Source: Symsagittifera roscoffensis (taxonomy: Eukaryota > Xenacoelomorpha > Acoela > Convolutidae). From it: DNA of 64,000 nucleotides. The stretch lies in assembly GCF_963678635.1 (NCBI RefSeq), contig NC_087066.1:124001-188000 (forward strand), given 5' to 3'. Shown one piece after another: positions 21,788-33,312 of this stretch (its first letter is position 1; each line of letters opens with the position of its first letter). The notes below the pieces were generated by a model that worked only from the letters and a program-made list of their open reading frames with translations, was not told where the DNA came from and did not search any database. Made by a program: the position numbers and the translations under genes.

Positions 21788-21839
21788 TGAGTATTATGGA
21801 CAGCCAGTTTACACGCTGAATGAGGACAGCCTGTCTCAC

Positions 21840-21998
21840 CTGTACATGATTGCTGGATTGATTCTGTCCCATTGTCCCAGTGGCCTGTTGGATTCCACTT
21901 GCTCCCCCCACTTCCTCAACACTTGAGCCATGGAGAGAGGGTGGTACTGTTGTACTGGGAGCTGCAACACTTTTTTCCTGCTGCCCAAAACTTATACA
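21840..21998 (-). CDS. CNOT1: CNOT1 exon, end of TTP-binding domain and linker
   Basis: Residues 1039-1091, 53 codons, phase 0 at both ends (gtttcag|TGTATA and GTACAG|GTGAGA). CISFGQQEKS directly continues the preceding LKD and corresponds to human YIEYGQQSRD. The remainder is a Ser/Pro/Gln-rich linker (STTVPPSLHG, GTMGQNQSSN). The flanking introns are the two largest in the window, 9.4 kb and 16.9 kb. Confidence 0.88.
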
Positions 21999-22567
21999 CT
22001 GAAACACAAACACCATATATATCGCACCAAAGCAGCCATAGTCTAACACTTTTTTAAAAAACACGCAACAGCAACTTTTTAGTTTTTCATCTTTTGTCTG
22101 GCTTAAGTTGTGACTCGACTGGCAGCAATCAGTTTGAACAGCTTGATACAATTTTTTTTCCAAACAATTTTTTGCACTAAAACATTTAAATACGGGGAAC
22201 CCTTACCCCTTCCCGCATATAAATCTAAATCATGGACCAAAATCGCGCTGAGGAGCTCAAGTGACCCAATAAAACGTTTATACACAGGCGAAGCACGGCT
22301 TCGCAATGCTTGTCATACAAAACAGACATAGTAATGCAAATAAGCGAAGAAATGGGATGAAAGCAACTTTTGAAAATTTATTTGATATGATGTACGCATT
22401 TGAGATTTTAAAAATCATAACCATCGTCTACAAAAACTTTATACTCTATCTCGAATGATGTTCAATTTATACACTCGAATCCTCATGAAACTCGATAAGC
22501 AGAAAAATACTATTTTGCCTCACATGACTCAAAGTGAGATAATTAAGCCATTTTAGGATAAGGTGAA

Positions 22568-22920
22568 ACTCGACCCCCTGACGACCCAAGAGTCCTCCTT
22601 TGTACTATTTCGAAATTAAAATTATTGGCGGACGGACCCTGAATTTTATCTAACGGCGCATTGGTCGCCATAATATACTAATTGAGGGGAGATCGCGCGC
22701 CGATAAAACGCAATTTTTTGGTCAAAAAAAATCCGAAAAATGCCTTTTTTGGCCTGTTTGTTAAAAATTTTGGCAGCGACGCCGAAAATTTGGTCCAAAT
22801 AGTGATTTGTGACAGTTTGGAAAACAATTTGGTCGACCTAAAATAAAGATCGATAAAATTTCGAAACTTTTTGAAAATCCCCCTAGGGAAAAACCCAGAT
22901 CCACCCCTAATCGGATTTGA
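22568..22920 (+). mobile_element. MITE-like repeat X, copy 1
   Basis: Contains CGACCCCCTGACGACCC, GTCCTCCTTTGTACTATTT, AATTTGGTCGACCTAAAATAAAGATCGA and ends CCCAGATCCACCCC. It is one of five copies in the window. In the fullest ones (31,933 and 42,806) the ends are inverted complements (GCGGATTTAG / CTAGATCCGC). No coding capacity. Confidence 0.7.
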
Positions 22921-24600
22921 GGAGTATTGAGTAATACATGAGACAGTAAAAAAAATTGAAAGCCAACTAAAGCAGGACCGCAACTGAGATAAAACATCGT
23001 GTGGTTCTCGATAGGTATTGCTTTGAGGTGAATGAATACAAATAACCTTAGAGCGACGAGATTAGGCAAGGAACTTCTTTCCTTGCTTTGTCTTGTTTAG
23101 TTTTAAAATAATTTTAGAGTGCTCAAAAACCAAAACAGGAGTTTTCGTCTCGGTTATTGACAACTACGGGTGGCTTTTCGTCAACAGAAAAATTGGATAA
23201 TCGCTAATCGTCAGCGTAAAAGGCGAGGCGAAAAAGTTCTGATGAGGAGGGCGTCATGGAAATATTTATAAAAATCTGGAGATAACATCATGTTGATGCT
23301 TGGCATTTGGTAAGTATTCACTGAAAATTGGATGGATGAGCCTCTCTTAAGTTTTAATTACTGGACAGGAAGTGAAAGGAACTTGTATGATGTGGATAGC
23401 CTTAAGTCTTATCTGGTTTTAGCAAAATTAAGACTTTCAAGTTTTCCCACTCCTTTCCACTCTTGGGGGATTATATTGTCAGACAGCGAGTTAACTTAAA
23501 AGAAAAGTTAAGCAGTGAAAGATTAGAGGAACTAACTTTCATAGGCCATCAGGGATGTTTGTTTAGTGGGAATTGCACAAGCCATCCGGACCGCGGACTT
23601 TGGATAGTTTGCTATCTACGATGGCTAGTTTTATCTGTTGTTGGAAAAAGTAGTGTTTTATGAAAGAGGGAGTTTGGCAATTTTTCGCCTCGTTGTGGGA
23701 GGTAGTTTGTCTGAAGCGTGGGCCCTGGCGTTGGTGGACTGTTTGTTGAAAGTTTTGGCTATATCTGGTGGGGAGTAGATGAAAGTTGAGTCAATTTTTC
23801 ATGGGTACTTGACAGGCCTCGATCCGTTTGGGGAGTGTATCACTTTCTAAACAAAAGATTCTGGCCCCAGTGCAATAGACGCAGGTTTGGCGGGTTGGTT
23901 TCCATTTCTTTTGTTTTTGCTGTCTGTTTCAAAAATTTTCTGTTTAGTTGAGCTACGTCGGGATCTACGGTTTCGCTGAAACAAGGGTTAAATTTTTTCT
24001 GACGCGAGAGTGGAAGATTCCTCAGAGAGAAGGTGTGGGGTGTATGAAACGGCGAGCGAGTCTATGACGGCAATCTGCCCAGATGACTACGTTTTGGAGA
24101 AATCTCCCGTCTGCGGCAACAGTAAGAGGAAGCGCCTGCTTCAAAGAGGCCAGAGGCAATCTCCTCAGTGACGCTTTTCCAGTCAGCAACAAGAAAAAAT
24201 AGCATATCAATTCTGGAAAAAAAAACTCAGATGTTCACTCAGGGGTAGTTGAAGAAACATGGGGTGATCAGATCCTGGGGATTCTAGCCGGGACCAAGAT
24301 GGAAGCCAATTGCAACAATGATTGAGACGCCAGTGAAATGTCGACAGAGGACCGCAGAAATTCTGCGTTAACAAACATTCTGTTTTGGTTTTCATTTAAG
24401 GGCGCAAAAGTGGATTAGGTAATTTCATTTATGAAAATCTGACCGCTTTTATATTCTATGTTGGAGTACTATCAGTTTGAGCGTTCGTTGGTATCGCCTA
24501 GTACAGATGCGTCACCAGATTCTAGCACATTGGCAGGGGATGCAGCGTAACTGGCGGGGCAACAAGATCAGCTGAAAGTTGTGCGTGACTGGAGAGGCAG
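22921..24600. other. Unassigned sequence shared with 27.2-27.7 kb
   Basis: 22,930-23,460 aligns in pieces with 27,215-27,560 (for example GATGAGCCTCTCTTA, then TGTATGA.GT.GA.AGCCTTAA). One frame in both reads YDVDSLKS. No domain was recognised in the rest, although several stretches have near-coding composition. Confidence 0.4.
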
Positions 24601-24639
24601 CATGTGGTAGGGACCAAATTGAGATAGTCAAGCTCGGGA

Positions 24640-24875
24640 TCACCAGCGGAAAAAGTGGGGGGACGCTCTGCCCCGCAAGGATTCGGCCCCCTAAGACACA
24701 GCGGGTCCCCCTTTGTACTATTTGGAGAAGTTGTTGGCGGACAAACCCGGACGCCAATGTATAGTAAATTTTGAGGGGAGCGCGCGCCGAAAAAAAACGC
24801 AACTTTTTCAGTAGTGCCAAAAACGCATTTTGTGGCCTGCTTGTTCAAAAAATTAGCTGCGACGTACAAAAAATT
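24640..24875 (+). mobile_element. MITE-like repeat X, copy 2, left part
   Basis: Same repeat as 22,568, from CGGCCCCCTAAGACACAGCGGGTCCCCCTTTGTACTA to AAAAAATTTGTCAA. It is interrupted by the LINE and resumes at 27,088. Confidence 0.7.
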
Positions 24876-24921
24876 TGTCAAGATTTGATTAGTCTGGTAT
24901 AGTTTATTTAGGAGAATAATA

Positions 24922-25587
24922 TTATACAGACAGGTAAACAATAAACCGCATGTACAAATCAAACCCACCAAGAATCATGCAAAAAGCTATGCAGCTTATC
25001 GAGGCATGACCCTGAAAAAACCTATGACAGAAGTTGCGAGATAGTATCCGACTTGGTGATTCAAAAAAAATAAATCTAAGAAGATCTCCATTATCTTTAA
25101 GAAACAATGAAAACAATTTTTTGAAATACTCATTTAGTTGATGCTCAGTTAATTGGTTTAGGTTATCTGGTATCAGCTCGTTTGATTTCAAAAAATTATA
25201 ACATTTAAGAGACACATTTTTCCAAGAACGTAGCATTATTTGTGTTCTAGTTTTCATGCTTGGTAAAATTTTTGCCACAGAGGCCCGAGTAACCCGACGA
25301 TTATTCAGAGATTCCAAATTAAAAGTTTCAAGGGGAGTTTTACCACGAAGTTGACAAAACGTTTCTTTGAATATTTGTCCGAAATATAAGTCAAAAACGG
25401 TGTCAATCTCAAACGAATGTAAGATATATGAGGCATGCTCAAATTTTCTCTTGAAACAAATAGTTTTAAAAAGACGTTTTTGCATCAAAAATATTTTTTC
25501 TAATAGGTTTTTTGATGTTGCACCAAATGCAATTAAACCGTAGGAAATGAGTGGCTTTGCATAGCAGATATAAAATTTAACCAGCAC
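24922..25587 (-). pseudogene. LINE reverse transcriptase, C-terminal region
   Basis: A 221-codon frame, the longest intact part of the LINE. It begins just after the reverse transcriptase palm and thumb and has SYGLIAFGATSKNLLEKIF and KTPLETFNLESLNNRR, features of CR1/Jockey-group C-termini. No RNase H motif was seen. Confidence 0.8.
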
Positions 25588-25638
25588 ATTTTTCGAGAAA
25601 TAGTTTCTACTCTTGAATAGTAAACCGTTAAATTTAGC

Positions 25639-26272
25639 TTATTTACCACAAACATTATTAATATGACATTCAAATTTGAGTCCGTTGTCCATTTGAATTC
25701 CTAAATACCTAAAATCAGAAACCTCGGCGAGTACATTATTACCAAAAGAAAACTTTTCATTCAAGTTATCCCGTCCAAACTTCATTATTTTGCACTTCAT
25801 TTGATTTATGAGCAGTTTGTTATTATTGCACCAATTACGTATTTTATTTGATTCTGTCTGGAACTTCGTTTTGGATGCAAATTTTTGAGCATCAACTACC
25901 GTCGTATCATCTGCAAATAATGTTAGCTTAACGTTGCTGGCCGACGGCATATCATTTATGTAAAAAAGGAACAGAAAAGGAACAGAAATGGCCCCAAAAC
26001 TGAACCTTGAGGAACACCTTTTGTACATTCTAGCATATTCGAGACGGATTGATTCGAATAGACATATTGTTTTCGCCCTGTAAAATAAATTGAATGTGAA
26101 TTTTCCATCTGAACCCATATTGATAAAATTTGTCAAGCAAAATTTTCCGATCAACTGTATCAAATGCTTTTTTCAAATCAATAAAGCAGGAGTAACCAAA
26201 TTTTTTATTATCGATTGATTCACGAAAAAAGTCATTAATGGACAAAATGGCATGAGTACTGACGCTTATCAA
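25639..26272 (-). pseudogene. LINE reverse transcriptase palm (FADD)
   Basis: Two overlapping frames carry SCFIDLKKAFDTVDRKIL (motif A) and LTLFADDTTVVDAQ (motif C with the catalytic Asp pair), then NKLLINQMKCKIMKFG and YLGIQMD. A frameshift near 26,100 separates them. Confidence 0.9.
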
Positions 26273-26558
26273 TCAAGTTGTTTTTAGCGGCAAAACTATA
26301 TATGCGCTTGAAAATTAGTTTTTCAAAAAGTTTACTTATACAAGACAACAAACTAATTGGACGGTAGTTATCGGGTTCAGTTTTGTCGCCATTTTTATAC
26401 AACGGTAAAATTTTTGCAATTTTGAAAAAATTAGGAAAACACTCTTTTTGGAAGCAGATATTGAAAAAATGCGCTAAATGGTCAGCCAGCACCGGAGCAG
26501 AAAATTTTACCATTTTACTACATATCCCATTATGACCAGTAGACTTTTTATTGTTCAA
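26235..26558 (-). pseudogene. LINE reverse transcriptase fingers
   Basis: NNKKSTGHNGICSKMVKF, then KIAKILPLYKNGDKTEPDNYRPIS, the N-terminal motifs of non-LTR reverse transcriptases. The frame ends before motif A because of a frameshift. Confidence 0.9.
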
Positions 26559-26733
26559 GTTTTTAATTTCCTTCAGTATCTCATATCGATCGGTATCATA
26601 TATAACGAACGTGTTGTTATTTAACTGGAAAATTTGATCTATACACGTTTTGTTTGAAGTTTTCTGTTAGTTTTTCTCCAATAGTAGCGTGTTAATTGAA
26701 AAAATTAACATCGAACGAAGCAGTATTCAAATT

Positions 26734-27000
26734 TTATTTACCACAAAAATGTTTTGAAGCATCAAAAATTCCTGACGCGTTCTTCTCCCTCGTTATCAAG
26801 TTATCATAGTACCGGCGTTTACTCACCCTTATAGCCTTAATAACATTGTTCCTACATGAGGTGAAATTATTTCTGTTTTCAATGGATGGTGTCTGAACCC
26901 ACTTTTTGTGTAACACATTTTGGTTATTCATCATTTTCTTGATTTTCAGATTAAACCATGGGTGGTTGTTTTTATTCTTTCTTCGGATTTTTTTAAGCAA
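26734..27000 (-). pseudogene. LINE ORF2 linker between endonuclease and RT
   Basis: An 88-codon frame with PWFNLKIKKMMNNQNVLHKKW and SKRRYYDNLI, the usual basic helix region between endonuclease and reverse transcriptase in CR1/Jockey elements. The endonuclease itself is absent upstream. Confidence 0.75.
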
Positions 27001-27087
27001 TACTTTGAAAATTCATCAATCAAGATTTGGGTCATTTCAATGATGTAAAGGTCAGGATCGTCATCATTAATTTTGTTCAATCGAAGA

Positions 27088-27212
27088 TAGGGTCCTATAG
27101 TGAATTGTGACAGTTAGGATAATCAATTTGGTCAACCTTAAGAAAGATCGATTAAATTTCGAAACATTTTGAAAATCCAATCCCTCGAGAAAGTCCTAGA
27201 TCCTCCCTTCGA
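27088..27212 (+). mobile_element. MITE-like repeat X, copy 2, right part
   Basis: TATAGTGAATTGTGACAG, CAATTTGGTCAACCTTAAGAAAGATCGA and the end CCTAGATCCTCCC continue the copy broken at 24,875 by the LINE. Confidence 0.7.
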
Positions 27213-27744
27213 CTCGGTTATCGAAAAACACGGGTGAATTTTCGTTCAACAAGCGGTGGATAAAAAATCAGCGGCTTCTTCTTTGGAGCATCTGAGAAAT
27301 AATTTTCTTGATTCTTTGAAATAATTCGGAAGAATGGATGGTAATCGTCAGCGTAAGAGATGAGGCGAACTCTTTCTAGGCAATTAACTGATATTCACTG
27401 GAAATTGGGTTGATGAGCCTCTCTTACATTATACTTACTGGGCAAAGAAGTGACATGGACTTGTATGACGTTGACAGCCTTAAATCCTGGAGGACTGCCA
27501 TATGGATTTCTTTTTCCGTTAAAAAAAGCTGCAACTTTCGTGCTTTCCCCGAGATTTCGCCACAATTCAATTTCAAGACTTTTAAAAGCCTTTGGCTGGT
27601 GTTTGAGAACAAGAATTGCCCAGATGGGTTGGTTGGATAGCTGAAAATTGGGGTGACTCTAGGGGCAGTCTGTGGATGGGAGTTTCAGCACAAGATAGTC
27701 AAGCTCTGGATCACCAGTGGATTAAGGGAGACGGAGACGGGGGC
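27213..27744. other. Second copy of unassigned segment
   Basis: Diverged relative of 22,930-23,460 and, at its end (AGTCAAGCTCTGGATCACCAG), of 24,615-24,650. It suggests an old duplication of a unit containing repeat X plus flank. Confidence 0.5.
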
Positions 27745-27960
27745 GGACGCGCCTACCCCCTCAGGGATTCGACCTGCTGCCGACCAAAAGGGTCCCTCTT
27801 TGTACTATTTGGAGATTTAAAATGTGGGCGGACGGATCCTGAATCTTTTTAACGTCGGCGCAGAAAATTTGGTCAAAAAATGGTATTTTAGTGATTTGTT
27901 AGAGCAATTTGGTTGACTCAAAACAAAAAGGTCAAAAAAATGTCTTGAAAATTGAAGCAA
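27745..27960 (+). mobile_element. MITE-like repeat X, copy 3
   Basis: From GCGCCTACCCCCTCAGGGATTCGACC to GGTTGACTCAAAACAAAAAGG. It is shorter than the others and lacks a clear right end. Confidence 0.6.
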
Positions 27961-28283
27961 TATTTCAAGTCTTCCCAGCCACATAGGTGGCACCACGCTT
28001 GCTTGCGCTGGCGTTCTTTTGGAACAAGGAACTTGACCGCGACGCCGATTTGAAACTAATCAAACTTAAGGAAATAGGATTCTTAATTGCTTGATCTTTG
28101 ATCAATTTTTCACATTTCAGAGGGAGATGAAATTTGGAAGCAGTAAATAGAAGGCTACTGTGAAGTTGTCGGGATTGATTGCGTGGAAAATGGAACTTGA
28201 GAAGAAGGTGGCGAAGATGAATTGAGAGTGTCGGGTGGTCCTCAAGCAGCTGGAGTTGGTTGATGCAAACCCTGATCCTGTGG

Positions 28284-28700
28284 TTAAGAAAAGGAGTAGA
28301 GCACATCGTTATAGAAAATTTCGGAAAGATGCGTTAGGAAGAAGGATGAAGAAGAGTTGGATGACTGACCATTGTTTTTGAACTTTGTTTTTGATCTGTT
28401 TGTTTCTAGAATGTATTGTTTTAATCTCTCATCGTCTTTCAACGGTAATTTCTGAAATCTTAAAATCGGTCGTGTACCAAGCTTCCAATTCCCTTTTTTT
28501 ACTTGCACTACCCTCACTGGACTATCATTTCCTGCATATACATTTTCCACGATTCCAAGTGGCCATGATAAAAAGGGGTTATCATCATCAGTTATGTATA
28601 CAAGATCTCCTTTTTCAGTTTCGTTTTTGTACACGGTTCTTATGACTTGAATATTCAAGAGTCTATTTCCCAGATATCTGCAATCAGTTTTAACGGACAT
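28284..28700 (-). pseudogene. BEL/Pao integrase C-terminal domain
   Basis: GDLVYITDDDNPFLSWPLGIVENVYAG and RVVQVKKGNWKLGTRPILR match the DUF5641 tail that ends BEL/Pao integrases. The last 40 residues or so are Ser/Lys-rich and degenerate. Confidence 0.85.
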
Positions 28701-29119
28701 TTTTCATCTTCAGTATGCTCATCAATAGTAGGATCAGCAACAATGGGCAACTGACTTGACTTGAAGCCATTTTGAAGCATTGATGGAGTGAGTGGCACAA
28801 GGTCTTTGGCATCATCCGAGATCGTTGTGATCAGTCTTGATTTGAGTTTAGCATCTATCTGACAGAGCACTGTGTACATAACAATTTTAATTTTTACTCC
28901 ATTGCCTGCTGTCTCGTGATAGAGTACTTTCATTGACTTAAAAGCAGCTTCCCATAGCCCTTCGAAGCTTGGAGCTGTTGCAGGTATAGTAGTCCAATTG
29001 ATACCTAAGTCTCGATCATGACCAGGGAGGCTGTTTATCTTGTGTCTATCTTGTAGAAGTCTCTTCGCTTGAATCAGCTCGAGACGTTTGCAGGCTTGAC
29101 AAGGTTTGCGGTACCTCAA
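28655..29119 (-). pseudogene. BEL/Pao integrase core, C-terminal half
   Basis: LGINWTTIPATAPSFEGLWEAAFKSMK is the characteristic region with the last acidic residue of the integrase triad (the E of GLWE). LTPSMLQNG (the LTP-type motif) follows. The upstream Asp motifs were not found in frame. Confidence 0.85.
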
Positions 29120-29691
29120 GACATGTCTATAGCCTTAACTTAGTCCAATTTATCCATACACTGCTACTGGATCAATCAGAAACTGGAAGCAATTGAGCCC
29201 AAGAGTTTTGACACTGTTGTCATTTTCTGCTAAGAAAAACTCTGTTTTCATGCAATTTGTCGGGTATATCGTTTATGACAACCTCGCTGTTACTTGCCCA
29301 CTTCCGATTGTGCAGGCAGGCTTTGTACAGAGTGTGCGTGAGACTGGTGCATTATGATGGCTTGTTCCTCAGTATCTTCACCACCAACGTAAAAGTCCAC
29401 GTAGATGGACTCGCGAATTGCTAGCTTTGTCTGTTCATCTTGTTGTGTCGGCGGTATCTGACAAGAATCGTATGGCGGTATGGCTACTTGAAGCTACAGC
29501 ATAGATGGCACGAGTCATCAGGTACTTCTCAATTGATTTCCCTTCTCTTCTCCAGTAGAGCTGATGTTGATTTCTGTCTTTAGGGTATAGTCCTATTTGC
29601 CTGTACAAATTGTGAAGAACCGGAAAAGAATGTTGAAAAGGTCTGGCTGGTTGAAAAGGTCTTAACTACTTTCAAACTGCATGAACTACTT

Positions 29692-29958
29692 TCAAACTAC
29701 TTTCAACTGATTCGTTGAAAACAGCTCTGAGTCCAACTTCCAAACAGCATGATGAGGCATGATGAAGTACTTCCCGACTGGGAGAAATTGATCTGACACA
29801 GGTACCTTCTCGGTATGGCCATGGTCTATCAAGAGCTTCAGTCCCATCGTGTGCAGTTTCCCATGCCTTCTAAGATTCGAGATTCTCGACGAGAAGGAAA
29901 TGCCACAAATCGTTTTCCACTGACCTTCCGAGTGCCTTGATGAACTGCGAAGTCTCAT
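29692..29958 (-). pseudogene. BEL/Pao reverse transcriptase, N-terminal fragment
   Basis: GKYFIMPHHAVWKLDSE then TNQLKVV corresponds to the motif that opens Pao reverse transcriptases. The frame stops there and the YxDD box was not found downstream. Confidence 0.7.
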
Positions 29959-30157
29959 TGAAGACTGAGTATAGCCGACGAAGCTGAGACAAATTCTCCG
30001 TTCGGACTGCAGTGAATCCGTGAATTCGTGACAAAAGCTTTCGAGGGATGACTGGATCGTTTTTATATCTCTGCTCTAGCATTTGCAGAGTTGCTATCTC
30101 GTAGTTGCTTTCTGGCGTCTCCAAGCTCAAGATGAGCTTAGTAGTATGGTTCGTCAA
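29870..30157 (-). pseudogene. BEL/Pao gag, DUF1759-like region
   Basis: ETPESNYEIATLQMLEQRYKND and FIKALGRSVENDLWHFLLVENL give the spacing of the DUF1759 gag domain of Pao elements. It overlaps the reverse transcriptase frame because the intervening zinc-knuckle and protease region has been lost. Confidence 0.75.
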
Positions 30158-30223
30158 GCAAGATACGTCAATTTTTGAACCGGTGACAACTTGTCATTGT
30201 CATGGACAGTTGATCGAAATTGA

Positions 30224-30635
30224 TCAATGAAGCTTAGACAGGCCGTGAAATCGCCTGCGGCTAGGCAGATTGATCTGCGGCAATCTTGGTGTGATCGTTG
30301 TAGGTTCAATCTGTATAGTTGCAACAGGGTTGATAGGCTGAATTGATGCAGCTATCATTCTCTTTGACGCTTGTAGAGTTTGGCAAGCAGCCTTCTGTGT
30401 GTTCTGACATTGATCGAATACTTGATCGTATTCTGCATCAAGTATTGACGGTGATAGCGTCAAGCAGCTTGTGATCAACATTTGAGGATTGAGCCGAGCA
30501 ATGCTCAAACTCGGTTGTTTCATCGCTCCACTCGTCGTGATTACAATTGAGGGTAGCACAAATGTGGCTAACTTGAGAAATTTGCCGTTGCAAAACTCGC
30601 AGACAGTTTCTTTGAGCTCGTTTAGGCTTCTCCAT
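30224..30635 (-). pseudogene. BEL/Pao gag N-terminal remnants
   Basis: Two overlapping frames with Thr/Gln-rich, helical sequence (AQRNCLRVLQRQISQ, EYDQVFDQCQNTQK). This is typical of the start of Pao gag but not diagnostic; assigned by position. Confidence 0.5.
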
Positions 30636-30640
30636 AGCTG

Positions 30641-31407
30641 ATGTAGTTTGACTTTCTGTAGTATGCTCAGCCAGTGTGCTTAGTTTCCTTAGGTTATGGG
30701 GCGGACCAGAATTTATACTTTGCGATAGCTGGAAAGCGACTGTACGGTAATAAAATTGAATTAAGGATGATTTAGTTCCTATAAATTGCGGGCAAATTAA
30801 ATCAATAAATTATGGCAAAATTAACATCCGTTTTCAATTGAGTTTATATGCAAACGAAATATCTTGCCATTTAAAACATGCTGTGTTTAATCCAACATTA
30901 TTACATTGTGCTTTGTCAAAGCACATGCTATGAAAAAGCTGTGAAGGTGACCCAAAAGTGGCATCAGGATTTAATCTACACCAATATTTGCGACTTCGGT
31001 TGAAAAAAAAAGAGTTCATACTATGACACAAGCTTTGCTTGTTTAAAAATGAGAACACTTCAAAAAAAATTGCTTAAAGCAGGTGAAAATGGAAGTTTTC
31101 AGCAATAAGTCTTATGTAGTACGCAGACAAACGATAGTCCGACATTTGAAAACTTTTTTAAAACAGTTTCAAGTTAAAAAAAAACGCTCTAGACCGTACT
31201 TGAAAAATTTGTTTATTGAGGGGAAGATACGAACTCTAGACAACCTCAAAACTCAGTTATATTTTATCAGCACTGTACATGTGAATTCATCAAGAAAAGA
31301 CTGTTAAATGAAAGAAGGATGTTAGAAGAAAAACGTCTACTCCCTGATTACAGGCCCTCTCTCTTCAAGTTTACAGACAAATGGGTGTTAGAATAAGTTT
31401 TACTGAC
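30641..31407. other. Intron sequence, nothing clear
   Basis: Contains a member of a short dispersed repeat at about 30,985-31,050 (TTTGCGACTTCGGTTG ... CACAAGCTTTGCTTG). A 74-codon frame at 31,083-31,307 is Lys-rich with no domain. Confidence 0.4.
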
Positions 31408-31725
31408 GTCTTTGAGGTGCTGAGAGAAGCTGTCGAAGCAGGGCAGTGCAGCCAGTCGGGCGCAGAAGTGTGGGTGGAGGTGAAGAGAGGGGCTGAGTCG
31501 GTCGAGAGAAGTGAGGGCGAACAGGAACATGTTTTTGTGGTCTGCTTTGTCCTTCAGGGTGTCCAGTATGTACTGCAGTGCCACCCGCAGTGCCTCCCCC
31601 TCCATCAGCCCCTCCTGGATCACTCCCCCGAACAGCAGGGCAGTGGTGTGCAACTCCTTGTCCGGATACTGCTCGAAGAACTGGTACTCTTCCAGCAGAT
31701 TGCGCATCATGCACAGGTAGATGTC
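31408..31725 (-). CDS. CNOT1: CNOT1 exon, TTP-binding HEAT domain
   Basis: Residues 933-1038, 106 codons, phase 0 at both ends. The acceptor is tatgtag|GACATC and the donor is [34 protein letters not shown] matches the human [22 protein letters not shown] block almost residue for residue. LFGGVIQEGL and LALTSLDRL follow in the same order as in human. The donor was chosen over a nearby GTAAAA because only GTCAGT keeps the frame into the next exon. Confidence 0.97.
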
Positions 31726-31932
31726 CTACATAAGCAAGCGAAATGGAGATAGAATGGGCAGTAGAAGAAACGGCACAGGGAACACACCTACTCAAAACTG
31801 AACAATCAAAAGGGTAATGGCTGATAAAGAAACAATTTCCACTATAACATCAGTTGATTGCTGTTCGTTTTTCCTGATTTGGTTACCTAATAGTAGTATA
31901 GTTATCCGCCGGTACTCGAACAAGTGTGGGCA

Positions 31933-32345
31933 GTAGCGGATTTAGGGGGGACGTCCCCCATCTCAGAGACTTGACCCCCTGCCGACCCAAAGAGTCCCCC
32001 TTTGTACGATTTTGAGATATCCATTTTTGGCTGCCTGACTTTCTAAAGGCGTTCTAAAGTTTTTTTCTAAAGGCGCGTTCGGCGCCAATTTATACTAGGT
32101 AAAAGGGGGGAGCACGCGCCGAAAAACGCGGTTTTTAGGTCGAAATTTTCTAAAAAGTGCCTAATAACGCATTTGTTGGCCTTTTTTTGAAAATTTGCCT
32201 GCGGTGCATAAATTTTGGTCAAATTAGCGTCTTTATAGTGGTCTGCGAGAGCTCAGAAAATCAATTTGGTCGACCTAAAAAAAAATTGATAATTTTTTTT
32301 TTTTGAAAATTCGCCCCTCGAGAAATTTCTAGATCCGCGCCTGGG
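31933..32345 (+). mobile_element. MITE-like repeat X, copy 4 (fullest)
   Basis: About 410 bp, starting GTAGCGGATTTAGGGGGG and ending CTAGATCCGCGCCTGGGGG, so the ends are inverted complements. The interior is as in the other copies (CCCCCTGCCGACCCAAAGAG). Confidence 0.75.
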
Positions 32346-33183
32346 GGTGGGGGTTGTTTTACAGCAGGGCAGGGAACCGTACTGAATGAAAAAAAAACCA
32401 AAACCATCTAGTGGTACCGTCGAAAATTTTACAGGAAAAAAAAACAACACTGAAATAAGCTTGGAAAGGGTTTTCGGTTTAAAAGATATCCTTAGTCATA
32501 TGAAAAGAAAGATTCATGTGTGTGTGTGGTTTTAAAATTGTTATATAAGAGTAAGTGGTAGGGAAATACCAAACCCTATGAGTATGTTGGAACAAGAATT
32601 AAACTTGAGCTTTCCAACTGCCTAGTCAAATAGAGGTACATCTGAATCAACGAAACATGTGTTTGGTGGTGAATATTTGGTGTGAAAACAAAATTGAAGA
32701 AAAATGAAATAAAAATTAACACAAACTTAAAAACTTCGTTAGCCACGGAAGAAAGTGTGATTTGCGTTACTATAGAAATTGGTATCTGAAAATCAGTTTA
32801 GTTTAAAAAAATGGTACGATTTCAAAAACCAATGGCTACAAAAGCGGAATTGGAGATAATCAATTGAATTAACCTTGGCTTTAAAAAATCGTACACTGAA
32901 AACACTGATCGTAATAATTATTTTCTCACTGCTTGTAGTCTATTCTACAACCGAAAAGAAATTACCTATGATATTGCTTTGAACCTCAGACTCTATGGCG
33001 GTTTGATAGATAATGACAACTCATCGCTGAATAATATCTCTCAAAAATCCGGCCTCTTCGAGCAATTCTACACGACGCAGTGGGTTTGCTTTAGTTAGAA
33101 ACTTATCACGAAAGACGGCCATAATCAAACTGGTTACTCTGGAAAACAGCAGCTTTTACATTTATCAGAAATAGTGATCTGCT
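32346..33183. other. Intron sequence, nothing recognised
   Basis: AT-rich, no coding signal. It borders the left end of the 3.9-kb duplication. Confidence 0.4.
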
Positions 33184-33312
33184 ATTACATCAAAACTTGC
33201 AAGAAAATGTAACATTTACTGGAATGTTGAGTGAATGACCATTCGTACTTGTTTTTGAAGGCTTCCTTTATAACAGAAATCTTTCAATCGGTTAACCAAT
33301 CAATTGCATGAT

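Larger units (their letters stand above)
24876..27085 (-). mobile_element. Non-LTR retrotransposon (CR1/Jockey-like), 5'-truncated
   Basis: Minus-strand reverse transcriptase pieces: DNYRPISLLSCISKLFEKLI, FIDLKKAFDTVDRKILLDK, the catalytic LFADDT and FRYLGIQMDNGLKFECHI, then the typical C-terminal region with YAKPLISYGLIAFG and RLFKTICFKRK. A linker piece (26,734-27,000) lies upstream. The apurinic endonuclease domain is missing, and frames are broken at about 26,560, 26,240 and 25,640. It sits inside MITE-like repeat X, which resumes on the other side. Confidence 0.9.
28284..30640 (-). mobile_element. BEL/Pao LTR retrotransposon remnant
   Basis: Minus-strand pieces in BEL/Pao order: a gag-like N-terminal part (30,224-30,635), a DUF1759-type gag block, the start of reverse transcriptase, then integrase core and its C-terminal tail. 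Most of reverse transcriptase, RNase H and protease are missing or unreadable between 29.1 and 29.7 kb. No LTR pair was identified. It lies within CNOT1 intron 12. Confidence 0.85.

Noticed and set aside
21687-21839. Extension of CNOT1 exon 13 in the minus frame past the donor
   Set aside because: GTACAG|GTGAGA is a good donor, the homology stops there and the next exon joins in phase.
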